A DNA stretch of 64,000 nucleotides from assembly GCA_002189035.1 (NCBI GenBank), contig NEEC01000009.1, forward strand, positions 2,976,001 through 3,040,000. Direction: 5' to 3'. Both the position numbers and the translations under genes were made by a program. The stretch is from Utricularia gibba. Lineage: Eukaryota > Streptophyta > Magnoliopsida > Lamiales > Lentibulariaceae. Positions 14,950 to 27,668 of this stretch are shown piece after piece (the stretch's first letter is position 1; the number at the start of each line of letters is the position of its first letter). A model generated the notes under the pieces. The model did no database searches. It was not told the DNA's origin and saw only the letters and a program-made list of their open reading frames with translations.

Positions 14950-15631
14950 GTAGTAGAAGAAGAGGAAGCATTGCAAGGGAACAATCTCCATCCCTACCAA
15001 GTTCAGTAGAGCCACTGAACTCTAGTCTAGTGTACACTAACTTAGCCCAAAGTAATGGCTTTTTGTCCCTTCTCAGATTCTGCATAGATCTCAAAGGAGT
15101 CATATTTGGCCCCATATATCCACACTGGGTACAAAACTCTGCAGCAACCTTGTTAAAACATGGAACCACTAGAATTCTAAAATTTACTATATCAAGTGAA
15201 TTAAGATTGAATTGTGTTTAAATCATGAATCATTTTAAGATAAGAATTTGATTCGTTTTGATTAGATTATTGTTAAATCGTTTTGAACTTTAAACTATTA
15301 GTATAAACGGTTTACGGTTTCTTTGATTATTTACACCACTGCTCCAGAATTAGTGGCATCATCTTATCTTTGTCCTCATGATCATGTGTTAGAATTTTGT
15401 TAGGAAAGAGGGGAGTGTGTGGTTAAAAGTTCAACTGCACAGAAGGGAAATAAGTGTGCAGAAGTGGGTGAACAGGTGGGCTTGAAAATGAAGCCCTAGG
15501 CCCATTATCAGCGGAGGGTTTTGTGCCTTATTTTATCCAGCAGCAATTCGGCTTTGGGTGCAGCAGCCAAGGATTGTGTTCATAGGTTCGGCGGCGGTTT
15601 AGGGGATTTCGTCTGTTGCCGTTGTTGAATT
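14950..15631. other. Intergenic region between arabinosyltransferase and RPS2
   Basis: Holds the 3' UTR of the upstream gene and the promoter and leader of RPS2. The middle (15180-15340) is AT-rich. No other gene is supported. Confidence 0.4.
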
Positions 15632-16797
15632 ATGGCTGATAGAGGTGGAGGAGATCGTGGTTTCGGCCGTGGATTCGGTGGCCGCGGGCGAGGGGCGACA
15701 GGGGCAGGGGACGTGGCCGCAGACCACGCCGTGAACCGGAGGAGGAGAAATGGGTTCCGGTGACGAAGCTTGGCCGCCTGGTGAAAGACGGAAAGATTAA
15801 ATCCCTGGAGCAAATCTATCTCCACTCTCTCCCAATCAAGGAATACCAAATCGTGGATGCCCTGGCGCCGTCGATGAAAGATGAGGTTATGAAAATCACT
15901 CCTGTTCAGAAGCAGACTCGTGCTGGACAGAGAACCCGTTTCAAGGCATTTGTTGTTGTCGGTGACGGAAACGGTCATGTGGGATTGGGAGTCAAGTGCG
16001 CCAAGGAGGTAGCAACTGCAATTCGTGGCGCCATTATACTGGCCAAGCTTTCGGTGATCCCTGTCAGAAGAGGCTATTGGGGAAATAAGATCGGCAAGCC
16101 TCATACCGTTCCCTGTAAGGTTACTGGGAAATGTGGTTCAGTTACGGTGCGTATGGTGCCTGCACCACGGGGTGCTGGAATTGTGGCTGCCCGTGTTCCT
16201 AAAAAGGTGCTTCAGTTTGCTGGTATTGAGGATGTTTTCACCTCCTCCCGTGGATCCACCAAGACTCTCGGGAACTTCGTTAAGGTCGATTTCTAAAAGC
16301 ACATTTCTGGTTTCTATGTTTCGTTTTCCAGATTTTTGATGTGTCTGATAATCAGTATCATGAATTCTTCAAGTTCTGACGATCTGAGTTCCTTCCTTTT
16401 TATAGATATATGGTGATGTAGTATTTTATACGTTATCTATGTGCACAATGAATTTGTTATTGTATCTCCTGGTTAGCTAAGATCAATACTATGTTAAAGC
16501 TTATGCTTGGGAGACTTGTTCCTCCATTTGTGATGTAGTTTGTCTGAAAATGGGATGGCATGTTTTCTTGATTGATACCATGTTAAGATTTTTCTTTTCC
16601 TGATAACGTTGGCTCCTGCTAATCGATTGTATCTCTCTCAGGCTACTTTCGACTGTCTCCTGAAGACGTATGGCTTCCTCACACCCGACCTTTGGAAGGA
16701 AACACGGTTCATAAAATCCCCTGTACAGGAGTATACCGATCTGCTTGCAAAACCAACAGGGAAGATTATCCATATCGTGGAGGAACCAGAGGCCTGA
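15632..16797 (+). CDS. RPS2: 40S ribosomal protein S2 (uS5), with a frame break in the RG-rich N-terminus
   Basis: Cytosolic small-subunit ribosomal protein uS5. ATG 15632 opens an Arg-Gly-rich N-terminus ([20 protein letters not shown]), but that frame meets TGA at about 15761. The conserved body ([56 protein letters not shown]) is one frame over. One additional G in the G4 run at 15692-15695 joins the two and restores the expected RG-rich stretch and [11 protein letters not shown]. Exon 1 is 15632-16284; intron 16285-16641; exon 2 is 16642-16797 ([18 protein letters not shown] ... to TGA). With the repair the protein is 269 residues, normal for plant RPS2. Conservation of everything else argues that the gap is a sequence error rather than a pseudogene, but the window as given does not encode an intact start-to-end protein. 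Confidence 0.93.
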
Positions 16798-17186
16798 TTT
16801 GGTTGGAATGTCGCGCATGGAGTTTTTTATCGATCTTTGATTGCTTGAGGCCTTCTCCATATCTTTCATTTTTGTTCTGAACTCTGTTGACCGTCCGCAT
16901 TTTATCTTGGATCATTGCTGATTACAAATTTCTCGAGTTTTCCTGTTGACATATTTGTTTATTAGCTCTTCTAGTTGGCCTATGCGCTCCCTATTTATCA
17001 GTAGACACCAGATGACGTTTCTCAATATAAACATGTTGCTTTGTAACAAGCATAAATGCTTCCCTAACAAAACTGCAACTTCCAGGTATACTCCAACAAA
17101 AGAAGTCTCCATCGGTCCTTCGATTGTTAGAATGCTATTTTAGTTTAGTGGGAATTCGACAAGAACGAGAAGCAACTGCAGCACAA
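16798..17186. other. Convergent 3' region (RPS2 / cupin gene)
   Basis: Lies between the stop codons of two convergent genes. No additional gene is supported. Confidence 0.45.
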
Positions 17187-18544
17187 CTACAGATCTCTCC
17201 AAATGTTAAAGTCTGTACTAGAAGTATTTTGATTTGCCATGGAGGAATCCTGGCAGCCCAAGAAAAATGTCCTTCTGACAGTGTCTATGTTCACCAAAGC
17301 ATGAGCAGTTCCCTTGGGACTAGTTGCAATGGCAACTTCATCTGCACCAACAACCACCTCAGAGTATCCCTTTGCCACTGATTTGTTCTCCACCTAACAT
17401 CAGCCCATGGTGGATACAAATTAGACACTATCAAGTCGCAAAATTCAACATCTAAAAACATCAAATTTCAACATGATGATAGCAAGATCAGTTAAGCAAA
17501 AAAAGAAACGCACACACACACAACAAAACAGTGGAAGAAGGGATGGGATGGCAGAGTGAAAATCCCATGAGAGTGATGGCTGATGAAAACAAATGAGCAT
17601 GTGAGCCTTTCTCCTAAACACCAAAACATTCTTCCATTTCTCTCTTATTCATATAAAATGAGCACATAAATCAATGAATCTACATCAGAAAGCTATGAAA
17701 CAAGCCATGTATTCGAAGTCAAGTATGTAATTTTTAAGAAGAAATACCAAGCATACCCGAAACAGAGTTTTGGCACCCCATATTACAAAAGTTTCGTTGC
17801 AAGAATGATGTCTGTGGTTGCCCCTCACACCTCCTCCCCGGATCTCACCAACGTGGACTGCAACACAAGAAGTTGCTCCTCCTGAAAAATACACTTCCTC
17901 CGAATAAAGATGATGCACAAAGTCCTACTATATAACTCAAAGAAAAGATCAAGAGACAAAACGGCGACAACAAAAGGACCAGACTAAGAGCTTCATGATC
18001 TGAATCTTGCAAAAAGAGATGTGGGCCAATGTGAGACCCAAACAAACCTGGGACATGCTACAGAGATTATGGTCTCTTACACATACAGTGCTAAAATAAA
18101 GAAAAGGGGAGATAATTCCGCTACAAAGTGAATGTTAAAAAAAAAAAAAAGAATCTAGAAACCTTGTATCCCAGAATCCAAAGCAAGAGAAACAGGATTA
18201 AGCAACCATCCACGTCTATCCTTCATCACATGGGAAGAAGAAGAGGCGAATTTCACAACACTGGCATCAGAATACTTAACAAAGCCTCCACCTTGATCCC
18301 TCGCCCCGTATAGAGAAGATTGACGAAAATCAATATCAGAGTAACGATGCTGAAATCTTAGTGAAACCCATGTGAGAATTAGGAAGATGAAGAGCATAAA
18401 AGGTAAAGCATGCGGCTTGTTGAGGAAAATCTTGAGCGAGTTCAACAGGGTTTCCGGCTGAAACTGCATGACGGGGTCCGCAATCGGAATCTGGGTTGAA
18501 GAATATGTTGCCCTTCTGGGATTCGCCATTGTCTGTGGGTACAT
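17187..18544 (-). CDS. Membrane-anchored RmlC-like cupin protein
   Basis: Three exons give an intact 237-residue frame: 18544-18163, 17881-17757, 17393-17187. There are two in-frame ATGs, at 18544 and 18529; I chose the first, but the second is equally possible. One hydrophobic segment at about residues 46-63 (ALPFMLFIFLILTWVSLRF) predicts a single-pass membrane anchor. The C-terminal half is a cupin beta-barrel with HVGEI, a His-rich NHRHHSCNETFVIWG metal-site-like motif and SPKGTAHALVN. The family is conserved in land plants and annotated as RmlC-like cupin; no enzyme activity is known to me. Whether the barrel faces the lumen or cytosol cannot be told from the sequence. It converges with RPS2. 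Confidence 0.82.
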
Positions 18545-19180
18545 AATTCGAGCTGCTAGGGTTTGTCATAAACCCGGTGACCCCTACTCAAAGCAAGCAA
18601 ATTAGTAGTGTTGTTCTTGGAATGAAGTCAACTATCAATAGCGGCATAATATAGGGCTAAACTGCTGACTCTGATTCAAGGTGAAATTCACCCGTTTGGA
18701 TCAGAACAATCAAAACAACCACGACTTCCTTCCGCCGGCGTTCTTTTCTCTCTTGGCTAACTATACCCAAACTCTCGGACCCGTTCCGTTTGCCGTCGCC
18801 GATATCGTGTGTCTGGTGTGGTTCTGTTCATCTGTTCGGAAGTTCAATCGGGTGGCTCCGATCGGCCGGATGGAGCACCGAGATGTCGCGCTCACGTATT
18901 CCCCTTTTAGAAAGTATAAAACTCAATTTTCAATGTTATAAATCAGTTTTGTAAAAAAAAAAAAAAAAAAAAAAAAACAATTTAGAGTCCGGTATTCCAT
19001 TTCTAGATTTATTTAATATTAAAACTATTTTTAAAAAATAATTCTTGTAAGGACGAATATATTGAATACAATTTCACACCTAACCTAAATATACCGTCAA
19101 ATCGAATATAATTGGCCATGCCCTAATTAAAACCCTAAAATACTGATATCTGTTCAAATACATATTTATCCCTGTCTAAT
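18545..19180. promoter_or_regulatory. Cupin gene upstream region
   Basis: Includes the promoter and leader of the minus-strand cupin gene and the 3' flank of the ZIFL gene. It contains a 25-base A run at 18953-18977 followed by AT-rich sequence to about 19130. No gene is supported. Confidence 0.4.
18953..18977 (+). repeat. Poly(A) homopolymer, 25 bases
   Basis: Uninterrupted A run read directly from the sequence, in an intergenic spacer. Confidence 0.9.
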
Positions 19181-22100
19181 TCATCCTGCCCGAGCAAGGA
19201 GGGGCAAAAATGTCATTAGCAATCCCAAAAACTCGACCACGTTTAGCATGAAGAATACCATATGAACACCTGCAACATCCCTCCCATCCGGTTACTACAG
19301 TCCATGGACTTGTGTAAGAACAAGGCTACTGTGCTGTACCTGGTAAGAGTGGCGCATGCTGCCTGCCTTGTGCCCATGACAGCCTGAAAAAGGAGACAAA
19401 TCCATGCATCAGCAAAACCAGAATCCAATGAATGCTACGACGATGATGGAGCATGGAGTAGGCGACACCACGTACAGGGAACCACCGGCTGCCGGGCCGG
19501 CCGCCTTGAAGAGGGACATGGCGGTCATGGATATCCCATTTGCCGCGCCTCGTTGCTCTTGCGGCTGAAACGCATCAGGAATGGTTACTTGTTGGTGTTA
19601 TCACGGATTAGCTGTGTTTCTTTTGATGATGAGGGAACAGGGAACTCACGACGACCCGGTTTTGGATGACCAGGAGCCCTGTTGTAATGGAGAGCTGAGC
19701 AGGGACAGGAGCTTCATGTGAGCTGCTTTATCTTTATCTTATGGGGTGCCTTGAAGAGGGTAGGGGAACTCACAGAGAGAACGTTCTTGATGACGGATGC
19801 GGTGTTGAGGAGCAACACGAGGGCGAGACCAGTTAGCTTGGCAATGAAGGGGTAGCTTGACAGCAAGGGAACTGTGAGGAACTGCAGATCATGGGAGTGC
19901 AGATGCTTAAATGGGGAATTCAGAGTTGATTGGGATGACCAAACTCATACCCCGCCAATGCGAGAAACCTTGATTGGCCCCAGTTTCCTCTCCACTTGAG
20001 GGTAGAAAAGCATTTGAAAGATCAGCAGTCCAAGCCCTGTAATTGCAATTTCTCTTTGGTAAAATTGCGTACTTGTAATGGGAAGAACTTGAAAAACTGG
20101 AACATGGAGGAGGTAGCAGATGCATGCGTACCTGTAATGGCAAGAACCTCACCGACATCAGCTGTGCTGAAGTCCAATCCCCCGAGTTTCCTGGGACTGA
20201 CAGCCCACAAGGAGAATATCTGAAAAGTGAACAAGGCATGAACTAGTTGCTGTTTCTGTGAATCCATTCTAAGTATTGTTCCAAGGCATGACCGATACTA
20301 CCTCTGCATAAGCCATGTCGTGGAGCTGGAATACACAATACACTATAATGGCATACATCAGTTTCCAGTTCTTTAATAAACTCCCTTGAGAAGAGTCTCT
20401 GAGCTCTGAAACTTGTGATGCAGGTAAGTGAATGGAAATATTGTCACCGTCTTGAGGGTCAGGATGTCTGAAATCTTGCACAGCATTCTGTTTATTATGA
20501 ATGTGAAGAGTTTCCTGCATGGAGAAAAGGGAGAAGTTAAATGCATTCAGACAACAGAAGGATCATCTTCTCCAGGATGTTTTATAGCTAGATAAACTAT
20601 GGATCACTTTCCAAGATATCGGAAATATCAGAATGCTGAGTTTATGAATCCAGGTAACATGTTAAGATTGCAGAAAGCAGAGAAGAAAAACAACGTACAG
20701 GGAGCCAAAAGGATACAATGAATGCTGCGAATGCGAAGAGTGATATCACAAGACATGGTAGAAAGTAAGGAAACCTGCAAAAAATCTAATCAGAAGAAAC
20801 AGAGCATCCCAGTTGACAAAAATATCTGAATGCTACATCTTACTACCTCTCAAAAATAGATCCTTTCGCAAAGATGTGAGGATACTTCTGCACTGGCTAG
20901 CAGTAAATGAAATACGCACAAGTCAGGTAGCTAGTTTGCCCCATAAGCATGAATGCCAAACATCATATGAAGTACTACTACAGTAAAGAGATTATTGAGA
21001 CTCCTAGCAATCTGAATCATCGAAAATGAAGAGAGCTACTGACATGATCTGTTGATCATCAGTTTTTCTGATCTCGCTGCAGACAAATAGCTGAGACTAT
21101 GCGTTTCGGCATTACCTGTGCGAAAAAGCCACCAACAGCTGGTCCAATTACCAAGCCTATGCCCCAAGATGTGCTCATCTGTTTTTAAACAAGTTCACAA
21201 ATTTGCATAAGAATATGAAGATAAGGTTGTCAAAGAGAGGAGAAGACAGGGAAAGGATCGAATGTCTCACAGCTGACATCCCCAATGCATGGTATTCTTT
21301 ACGACAAATCTCGGTAACATATGCCTGTAACATATACCTTACAGTCATTCATATGAGAAGATTTTTCTTTTTTTAGCAAGAGATGTACCCTCATAGGTCC
21401 AAGCAACCCACACAGACTTCCAAGGAGGAACCTTGATAAAACTGCCGTCCAAAAGTTCATGCTAAGACCAAAAATCGTATTCAAGATGACTCTGGATATG
21501 AAACAAGCCATGAAAAATAAAGGTTAACAATCAATACAACAATGGAAAAATCACCGGTAACTAATACACTTACACAGAAAGTGTGCTAATTAACATCACT
21601 GGTTTTCGGCCATACTTATCAGCCACGACACCCCAGAGTAGAGAAGTCACTGCTCTTCCAAGCATGAATGCCGAACCTGCAAGAAACATTCGTTTTGCCC
21701 ATAATGTGTAGTTGCAGAAAACAGTTAGCTTAATTTGAATCAAGGTTCTAACCTACGTATCCAGCATAGTAACTTACATCTTCCTCCCTTGTAGCAATAT
21801 GGAAGTCCTGAATCTGTGAAGTCTTAATGGTTAGTAGAAAAAAAAAAGTTCACGTTGGATGCTACAGAATGTGATTTCGAATAGGAACCAACAAAGAGTT
21901 ACATCCTTGAATTAACAACGCGTAGAAATCGCAAGAAGGGTGCAGTTACCATGAAATAAAGGAAAGGAAAGAGGGAAGAGATCGGTAAAGCTGCCAAAGA
22001 AACAAGAAGACGAACAGTTAAGCGATAGCAGTATATTATGCATTTCAAAACAGAGGCACTGAAGGATCAACAAATAGTGTGCATCTGCACCTCCCCATTA

Positions 22101-22444
22101 TTTTTCACAATGAAGGATCCAGAAACAAGAACATAAAACGGCTTCCCAGAAAGCGAGATTGAATACTAGAAAGCTTTCAAGGTCTAACGATGAATGACCA
22201 GAAGTGACTCAAAAAATCAGAGACCGAAAAAACTAACCGACACCTCGAAGACATCAAAAGAAGATCAAACAACATCAAAAAATAAAGAAAGGAAATCAGG
22301 CAACCGACCGGCAGAGAGGGTAACAATCCAGACAAAAATTAGAAGCCTGAAGGGGATTCCATGATGGGATTCCTTAAAACTTTCGACTTTGCAGGCTTCA
22401 CAGTTTTCATACTTCTCGAGTAGCGGGACGTTGCTATCCCCCAT
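19181..22444 (-). CDS. ZINC INDUCED FACILITATOR-like MFS transporter
   Basis: Major facilitator superfamily transporter of the ZIF1/ZIFL family. Family members sit in vacuolar or plasma membranes and move nicotianamine, zinc-related ligands, auxin or potassium. Seventeen exons give an intact 482-residue frame: 22444-22309, 21990-21950, 21813-21753, 21676-21574, 21491-21389, 21324-21271, 21178-21116, 20896-20847, 20774-20699, 20514-20302, 20219-20132, 20036-19951, 19881-19774, 19694-19650, 19564-19476, 19383-19340, 19269-19181. Key features are the N-terminal CEACK Cys motif, [13 protein letters not shown], the MFS A-motif [30 protein letters not shown] in TM5, a long central loop after SFWLPETLH, and [18 protein letters not shown] in the second half. 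Twelve membrane helices are expected. Which ZIFL member, and hence which substrate, cannot be assigned. Confidence 0.92.
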
Positions 22445-23842
22445 ACTTTTCTGGCTCTGAGCAAACAAAACACGAATCAGATCTCGTTCTTTTGATTGAA
22501 AGACAGGTAAAAAGGGCTTGTAGCAATGATACAGGAATCATTATTACGTACTATGTTGTCGTGGAGTGCGACGGCGACTCGATATCTAGAGTAGTCGCCT
22601 TCCTTGAGCCACATGGCCGGCTTCACACACGCATTTATTGGAATTTGAATCGGCCAACGGTTAGTCAAAAAGTCACTTAACTATATACATTCTTACCTAA
22701 CAAGCTGCTACATGATGCCTGGTCTTAGTTATTACATATTATAAAGGGGAAAAAAACCAGAACAAGTGGCGGTAGTATCAGACAAGTGTGTGATGCCAGA
22801 ACATTCATGTGGGCCGATCAGCCGGGGGACTGATTCTTGGTAGTAGCTGTCGGAGAGCGTTCTTAAACAGGCTTTCGTCTTTTTGCTGCTGTTTTGTGCC
22901 CCAAATGGTAACGAGGTTGAGATCAGCTCCCAAATTTCCGCTGCTCTTCACGCTGGTATGAAAATTCTCCTCCATTCTTCCATCAGTTTCTTGTTGTGTT
23001 AATCAATGGCATTGATTCTAATATGGAATGGTGGCAGTAACTTTCTTTGTGGTGGGGATGCTCAAGATTTGTCTTTGATGCAAAGTTTCTCGTCCCGCTA
23101 TGTAAAACTCGAAAGTTCGGTAGGTGGGCAGAGCAATTTTCAAGAGGGTAGGTTGGTTGTTGGTTGTGCTTGTGCTTGGGTGTATGAGCATTGATTGCTG
23201 GAAAAATGAAGGTAGATGCCTCCGAATTTAGGTGTAATAAAAGGACGAAATGACTTCATTCTCATGATTTGCATGGTTGGTTGCATCTGCTCTTCTCCAG
23301 AGTGAGATCCTCTTGTCTACCAAATGCTTCTACCCCTCAGAACCGCCCACATCCAGAGGCCTTTCATATATGTAAAAAACCAGGAGCTGCAGTGAAGCAG
23401 TTTCAGACTTCATTGGAGGAGATGACTGACTCCCCTGAGATACCCTGTTTGCACCTCCCTCTTACACCAGAGCAGAGTGTAATAAGGCTATCAAACTACA
23501 AATCTGGAAGATCTGGGGGTATAATCTCAATCAAAATGCAAATTTCCATTTGGAGGTCATTACAAAACTGTCTAATCACCGTGGATAAATAAAGCGATAA
23601 GAAATAAACAGAGGCACTGTCAATTCTGTGCTCAAATAATATATTAAGAATATCTAATTAGATTCTCTTCACAGCATCTTGATCTCAGCACCTGCTTCTG
23701 TAAGTGTTCTGTTCCTACTCCAACTTCCTTGTCATAAGAAATGACTCCTCACCCTATGAGGTAAAATGCATTTTTCATGAAATATTACACTCATGCTCTT
23801 AGTAACTAGCGACACTGCAATCGCATGTAAAAAAAAATCACC
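22445..23842. other. Intergenic region between ZIFL and AVT1-like genes
   Basis: About 1.4 kb holding the ZIFL promoter and the 3' flank of the AVT1-like gene. A 17-codon ATG frame at about 22905 ends at a plausible GT donor, and a 107-codon open stretch at 23269-23592 follows an AG, but no reading frame joins them and nothing matches a known family. I could not support a gene. Confidence 0.4.
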
Positions 23843-26509
23843 TCAGTAATTCTGTGCGAGTTGAGAGAATGAATGCCACGTCCCCAAGGAAGCACAAACA
23901 GCTCCAACAACCACAACTCCCCAGCTCACCATAGTCTTCAAAAAGAAGAGAAATACTATTCAAGTTGATAATCTTATGTACTAAATCTGTCATAAAAAAA
24001 TAAATAAAGGCTTTGGATACAGTGGTGTACCTGCAAGGGCGAGGCTTGGCTCCCCATGATTTTCAGAAAGCAAGACGCTGGTGTTATCACAGCCTGAAAG
24101 GGATGTAAACAGATATGACCCTTGGATCAAGTGCAAGCTGTAGGCATATGATGTGCGTTGCGCTGTGTTTATCAGTAGTGTTGTAGAGGGGGGTAGGAAA
24201 GGAGGGAGAGGATCACCATGAGAATGCTGAAGAGGGAACCGATCAAGGACATTACAATTCCTGCGGTGACACAAAGAGGCGTATTCAGATCAGATGGTAA
24301 ACGCGTTGCCAACTCTTTCTAGTAAGTAAAATGATTACCGAAGTAGGGAAGAAGGAGTGCCACAAGAAGGGATGAGACTAGGAGGGCTACGCGTACAGCA
24401 ACGAAGCACCAGTATGCATTTGACAGCCTTGGTGGAAGGAGTTCATCTATGCTTCTTGCAAGAGGGTTCATCAGCAAAGCAAACCTGTTTCTTATTAAGG
24501 AAAAAAAAAAAAAAAAGAGCAGAGACACTGTAGTGTGGTGTTAAGACATAGGAGGAGGATACTTGCTCAGAGGGTTGATGACCTGAAAAACGGTAAGCAG
24601 CAAACCGATCAGTAAAAAAGTGGACGATAAGGGCTGAAACTGTGGCTGTGTTTACCGTTGTCCATAGAGCAATTTTAGAAGAGAGGGCTTGTGGGGGTAA
24701 ATTCAAAGTGATCTGCGATTGTGTAACTGGTCCAAACATGAGAAATCCCAAGACTGCAGCACTTCCGTAAATCGCAGTGCATATAATGAAACTGCAAGCA
24801 GAGCAGGAAGACCAAACCATCACCATGGCATATGAATAAAAAAAAAAGAATAGTTCCAGAAATGAGGCAAAGGCGAGTACAAGAATCTTACCAAATGATT
24901 AGTGCTGTAGAGAACTTTCTCTTGTCAGCCATGGATTGGTAAATATTTGGGAAAACAGAGTGCCCTGCATAGCAGAAACCATAAACGCCAATAGCGAAAG
25001 GGATGCCTCTCCAGTTCACAAACTGTGTGTTGTGGTGAAATCCCACACCCTCCAGAGTTCCTGTGAAGAGAAGACAAACCACCACTACGATCGTTGCAAC
25101 AACTCCGCCAGCTGCGAAGAGAACGACCAATTAGCAGGGGAATGACAGAGTTCATTAACCAATCAGAATGCAGAAGTCATGGCTTATGAAATTTCTTGTA
25201 CCCGAAAGATATGATAGCAACCGAAGATCTCTCAGTATAACCGTCGGAAAGATGAAGAACACAACGAGGATAGCAAATACATGATTTGAATTGAGATAGA
25301 ATCCGAATACTTGTAGGGAAGTTCCGGGGAATATTCCAGTCAGATTGTCTCCTTCCAAAGTGATCAATTCCACACAGGAGGCCTACAACCATGAAAAGAT
25401 TGTCGAAACAAATAGGTTGTGTAAGGTAAATGCACACCAAATACAATCGATCTTACGTATAGCTCTGAGTACAAGACGGCCTGCAGGGAAAGGAAAAATG
25501 CATTAAAAAGAAAATCATATCAAAACACAAAAACCAGAAAAACGTCAAGTCTTACAGAGATAAGAATGCGACCCCATCTCCCAAACGCTGCTTCTACCAT
25601 ATCAGGAAATGTGGTGGCTTCTTCGATTGCTTCGAAACAGTATCTCATTACAGTTGCCGTATAGCAACAGATGATTCCAAAGAGAAGGAGAACAAGGAGA
25701 CTCGCCCATCCCGCCTCCTTCACTGTGCTTGGCACTGAGAGAAGCCCCACTCCAGCCATGACATTAACACCTGACTCAAGAGAACGAATTCTTGTAAGAG
25801 GCGAGACGCAAATTCAACACCCCTATTAAAAAACATCCAATTCCAATACGAATCTATATATTCATTCTACATTTACCGTCAATACTGTTAAGAAATCGAC
25901 CCATAATGGAGATCAACACCTAACCAACACTTTCTCAGACAACAGGGGAAAAAAAGTAAAGGCTCACTGTTGAAAACTGTTTGAACTAAGCTGCAACCAT
26001 GGCTAATCGGATGAGACATCTGTTGTTTCAAAGAGCCATTCTCAGAAAACGAAGTTTGGGCGCCCCTCTTCCTCCTCCACTGAATCATATTCTTTTCAAG
26101 TAACGGCCTTTTCGCTTCAAATAAATAACTCCCGCCATGCAACAATGGCGTAGGACTCGAACATCGAAGTGTACCGAAGTTCGGCGACGCTGCTATCGAA
26201 TATGTATCCGCTGTTTCTCTGAGATATGGAGAAGGGAAACGCATGAAAAAAAAAATGAAATCGGAATTATTTTGGGAGTTGCCGAAATCGTCACCTGAAA
26301 CTCTGAGGCCATTGTTGCTGCGGAGAACGCGGGGACGAGGCACTGGTATCGTCTTCCTCTTCTTCTCCTCCCACGCCGCCGTCTTCCAGGTCAGAATCGT
26401 CAAAGAAATTCTCCGATATGTCTTCATCGCCACCAGAACCCATCTCCATTGGAAGCCCTCGTAGAGAACCCAAGATTTGCATGAGATTCTCCTCCGACTC
26501 CAATGGCAT
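23843..26509 (-). CDS. AVT1-type vacuolar amino-acid transporter
   Basis: Amino acid/auxin permease family (AAAP, Aa_trans) of the AVT1 group, which moves neutral amino acids across the tonoplast. Twelve exons give an intact 535-residue frame: 26509-26295, 26218-25968, 25770-25556, 25480-25457, 25382-25202, 25111-24892, 24791-24656, 24582-24563, 24484-24339, 24260-24217, 24093-24031, 23935-23843. The N-terminus is acidic and cytosolic ([13 protein letters not shown]). Transmembrane sequence begins near residue 155 with [20 protein letters not shown], the family signature of TM1, and continues through [34 protein letters not shown] and [13 protein letters not shown]. About eleven helices are expected. 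Two exons are very small (24 and 20 bases) yet keep the frame, which supports the model. Subtype within AVT1A-J is not resolved. Confidence 0.92.
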
Positions 26510-27668
26510 TTAAATATATATAACACGTGATTCTCGTATTCACTTTTGCAAATAAAATAAAAAATTTTGAATTCAAATATTTTTATTCACAAATACATAT
26601 TATTAAGATATGATATCTTATTATATATATATATATATATCATTTGGATATATATACATCATATACATCGTATTTGGCGACGGTGCCATCTTATTTTTCT
26701 TATTATTATTTTCAAAGAAAAACTTTATATGAGATTTTGATGTATATGATGAAAAGAAATACTAAAAATAACACGTATTCAATTTTTTTTGAAATTATCG
26801 TATTCAATTTTTTTAATATTAAAAATAATAAAAAAATTAATATTTTTGAACTCAAATATTTTTACCAAGTAATATTTTTATTCATAAATTACTATTATTC
26901 AAATATGGTATCTTATTTATTATTATTATTATTTCCAAAAAAAAATTATACAAGATTTTAATGTATATGACAAAAAGAAAACATTAAAAATTTGTGATAA
27001 ATAAATCGATATTAAAATAAACAAGTTTTAAATAAAAGAGGGGTTTCGCAGACTTCGCAAATTTGTTCCATAACTTCAACAAATATAACCGTTTGCATCA
27101 TTGGTTTCTGACCGTTGGAATTGTAATTAATTTCTTTGGTCTCGCTGTTCTAAAACGTTGTTAGAGTTTGATGTAAGCATTTTTGTAAAAATTGATAAAA
27201 AAAAATTGAAATTTTAAAGCATTAAATTAACAATTATTGTTATTTTTATAATAGTCAAAAAAGAGAGGAAACTGATCCTCGGATACTTTGTCTCAGAACT
27301 TCAACAAATCTAGCCTTTGATGATATCTTATGTTCCATTGAAAAGATTATTTGATGGCTGGGGCATTACACAGGCCCCAAGCCTAAATTTCACAGTGAGA
27401 AATACAAGGATTTGGGGAGCAGGGTCTCCATCCTTTGGAGCATTTTATCAAGAAATGCATTCAGATTGGGGCATGGAATGTCTCTGTAACTTGCAATTTC
27501 ATTTATTGCGTTTGTGTTCAATACGAAAATCAGAAGAGCATATGTCTGTAAGCAAGTAGTTCTACTGAGGGTCTATGCCTATTATATACCAAGATCCAGA
27601 CTACGGGAAAACTGATCTAAAGAGGCAACCTATAGAGAGGAGAAGACATTGCTGATGAAGCAGAAGAA
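26510..27668. other. AT-rich intergenic region upstream of AVT1-like gene
   Basis: Contains the AVT1-like promoter near 26510-26560, a diverged direct duplication with a TA microsatellite, and the 3' flank of the PWWP gene at 27300-27668. The open frame at 26644-26961 is an AT-rich accident without domains. No gene is supported. Confidence 0.45.
26558..26990 (+). repeat. Diverged direct duplication with TA microsatellite
   Basis: Two copies of a similar AT-rich block can be aligned by eye: about 26558-26775 and 26836-26990. Shared landmarks in order are a TCAAATATTTTTA segment, TTTTTATTCA, GATATGATATCTTA versus AATATGGTATCTTA, a TTATTATTATT tract, and GATTTTGATGTATATGA versus GATTTTAATGTATATGA followed by AAAAGAAA. 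The first copy carries an extra stretch with a TA dinucleotide run (26622-26640). It may be a tandem duplication or remnants of two insertions of one element; no terminal repeats or coding sequence are visible. Confidence 0.6.

Noticed and set aside
22890-23640. Possible small plus-strand gene between the ZIFL and AVT1-like genes
   Set aside because: A 17-codon ATG frame ends at a GT donor and a 107-codon open stretch follows later, but phases do not join, the later stretch lacks an ATG start, and no domain is recognised.
26644-26961. 105-codon frame in the AT-rich duplication
   Set aside because: It is made of low-complexity Asn/Tyr/Phe/Lys codons expected from AT-rich DNA and has no family match.
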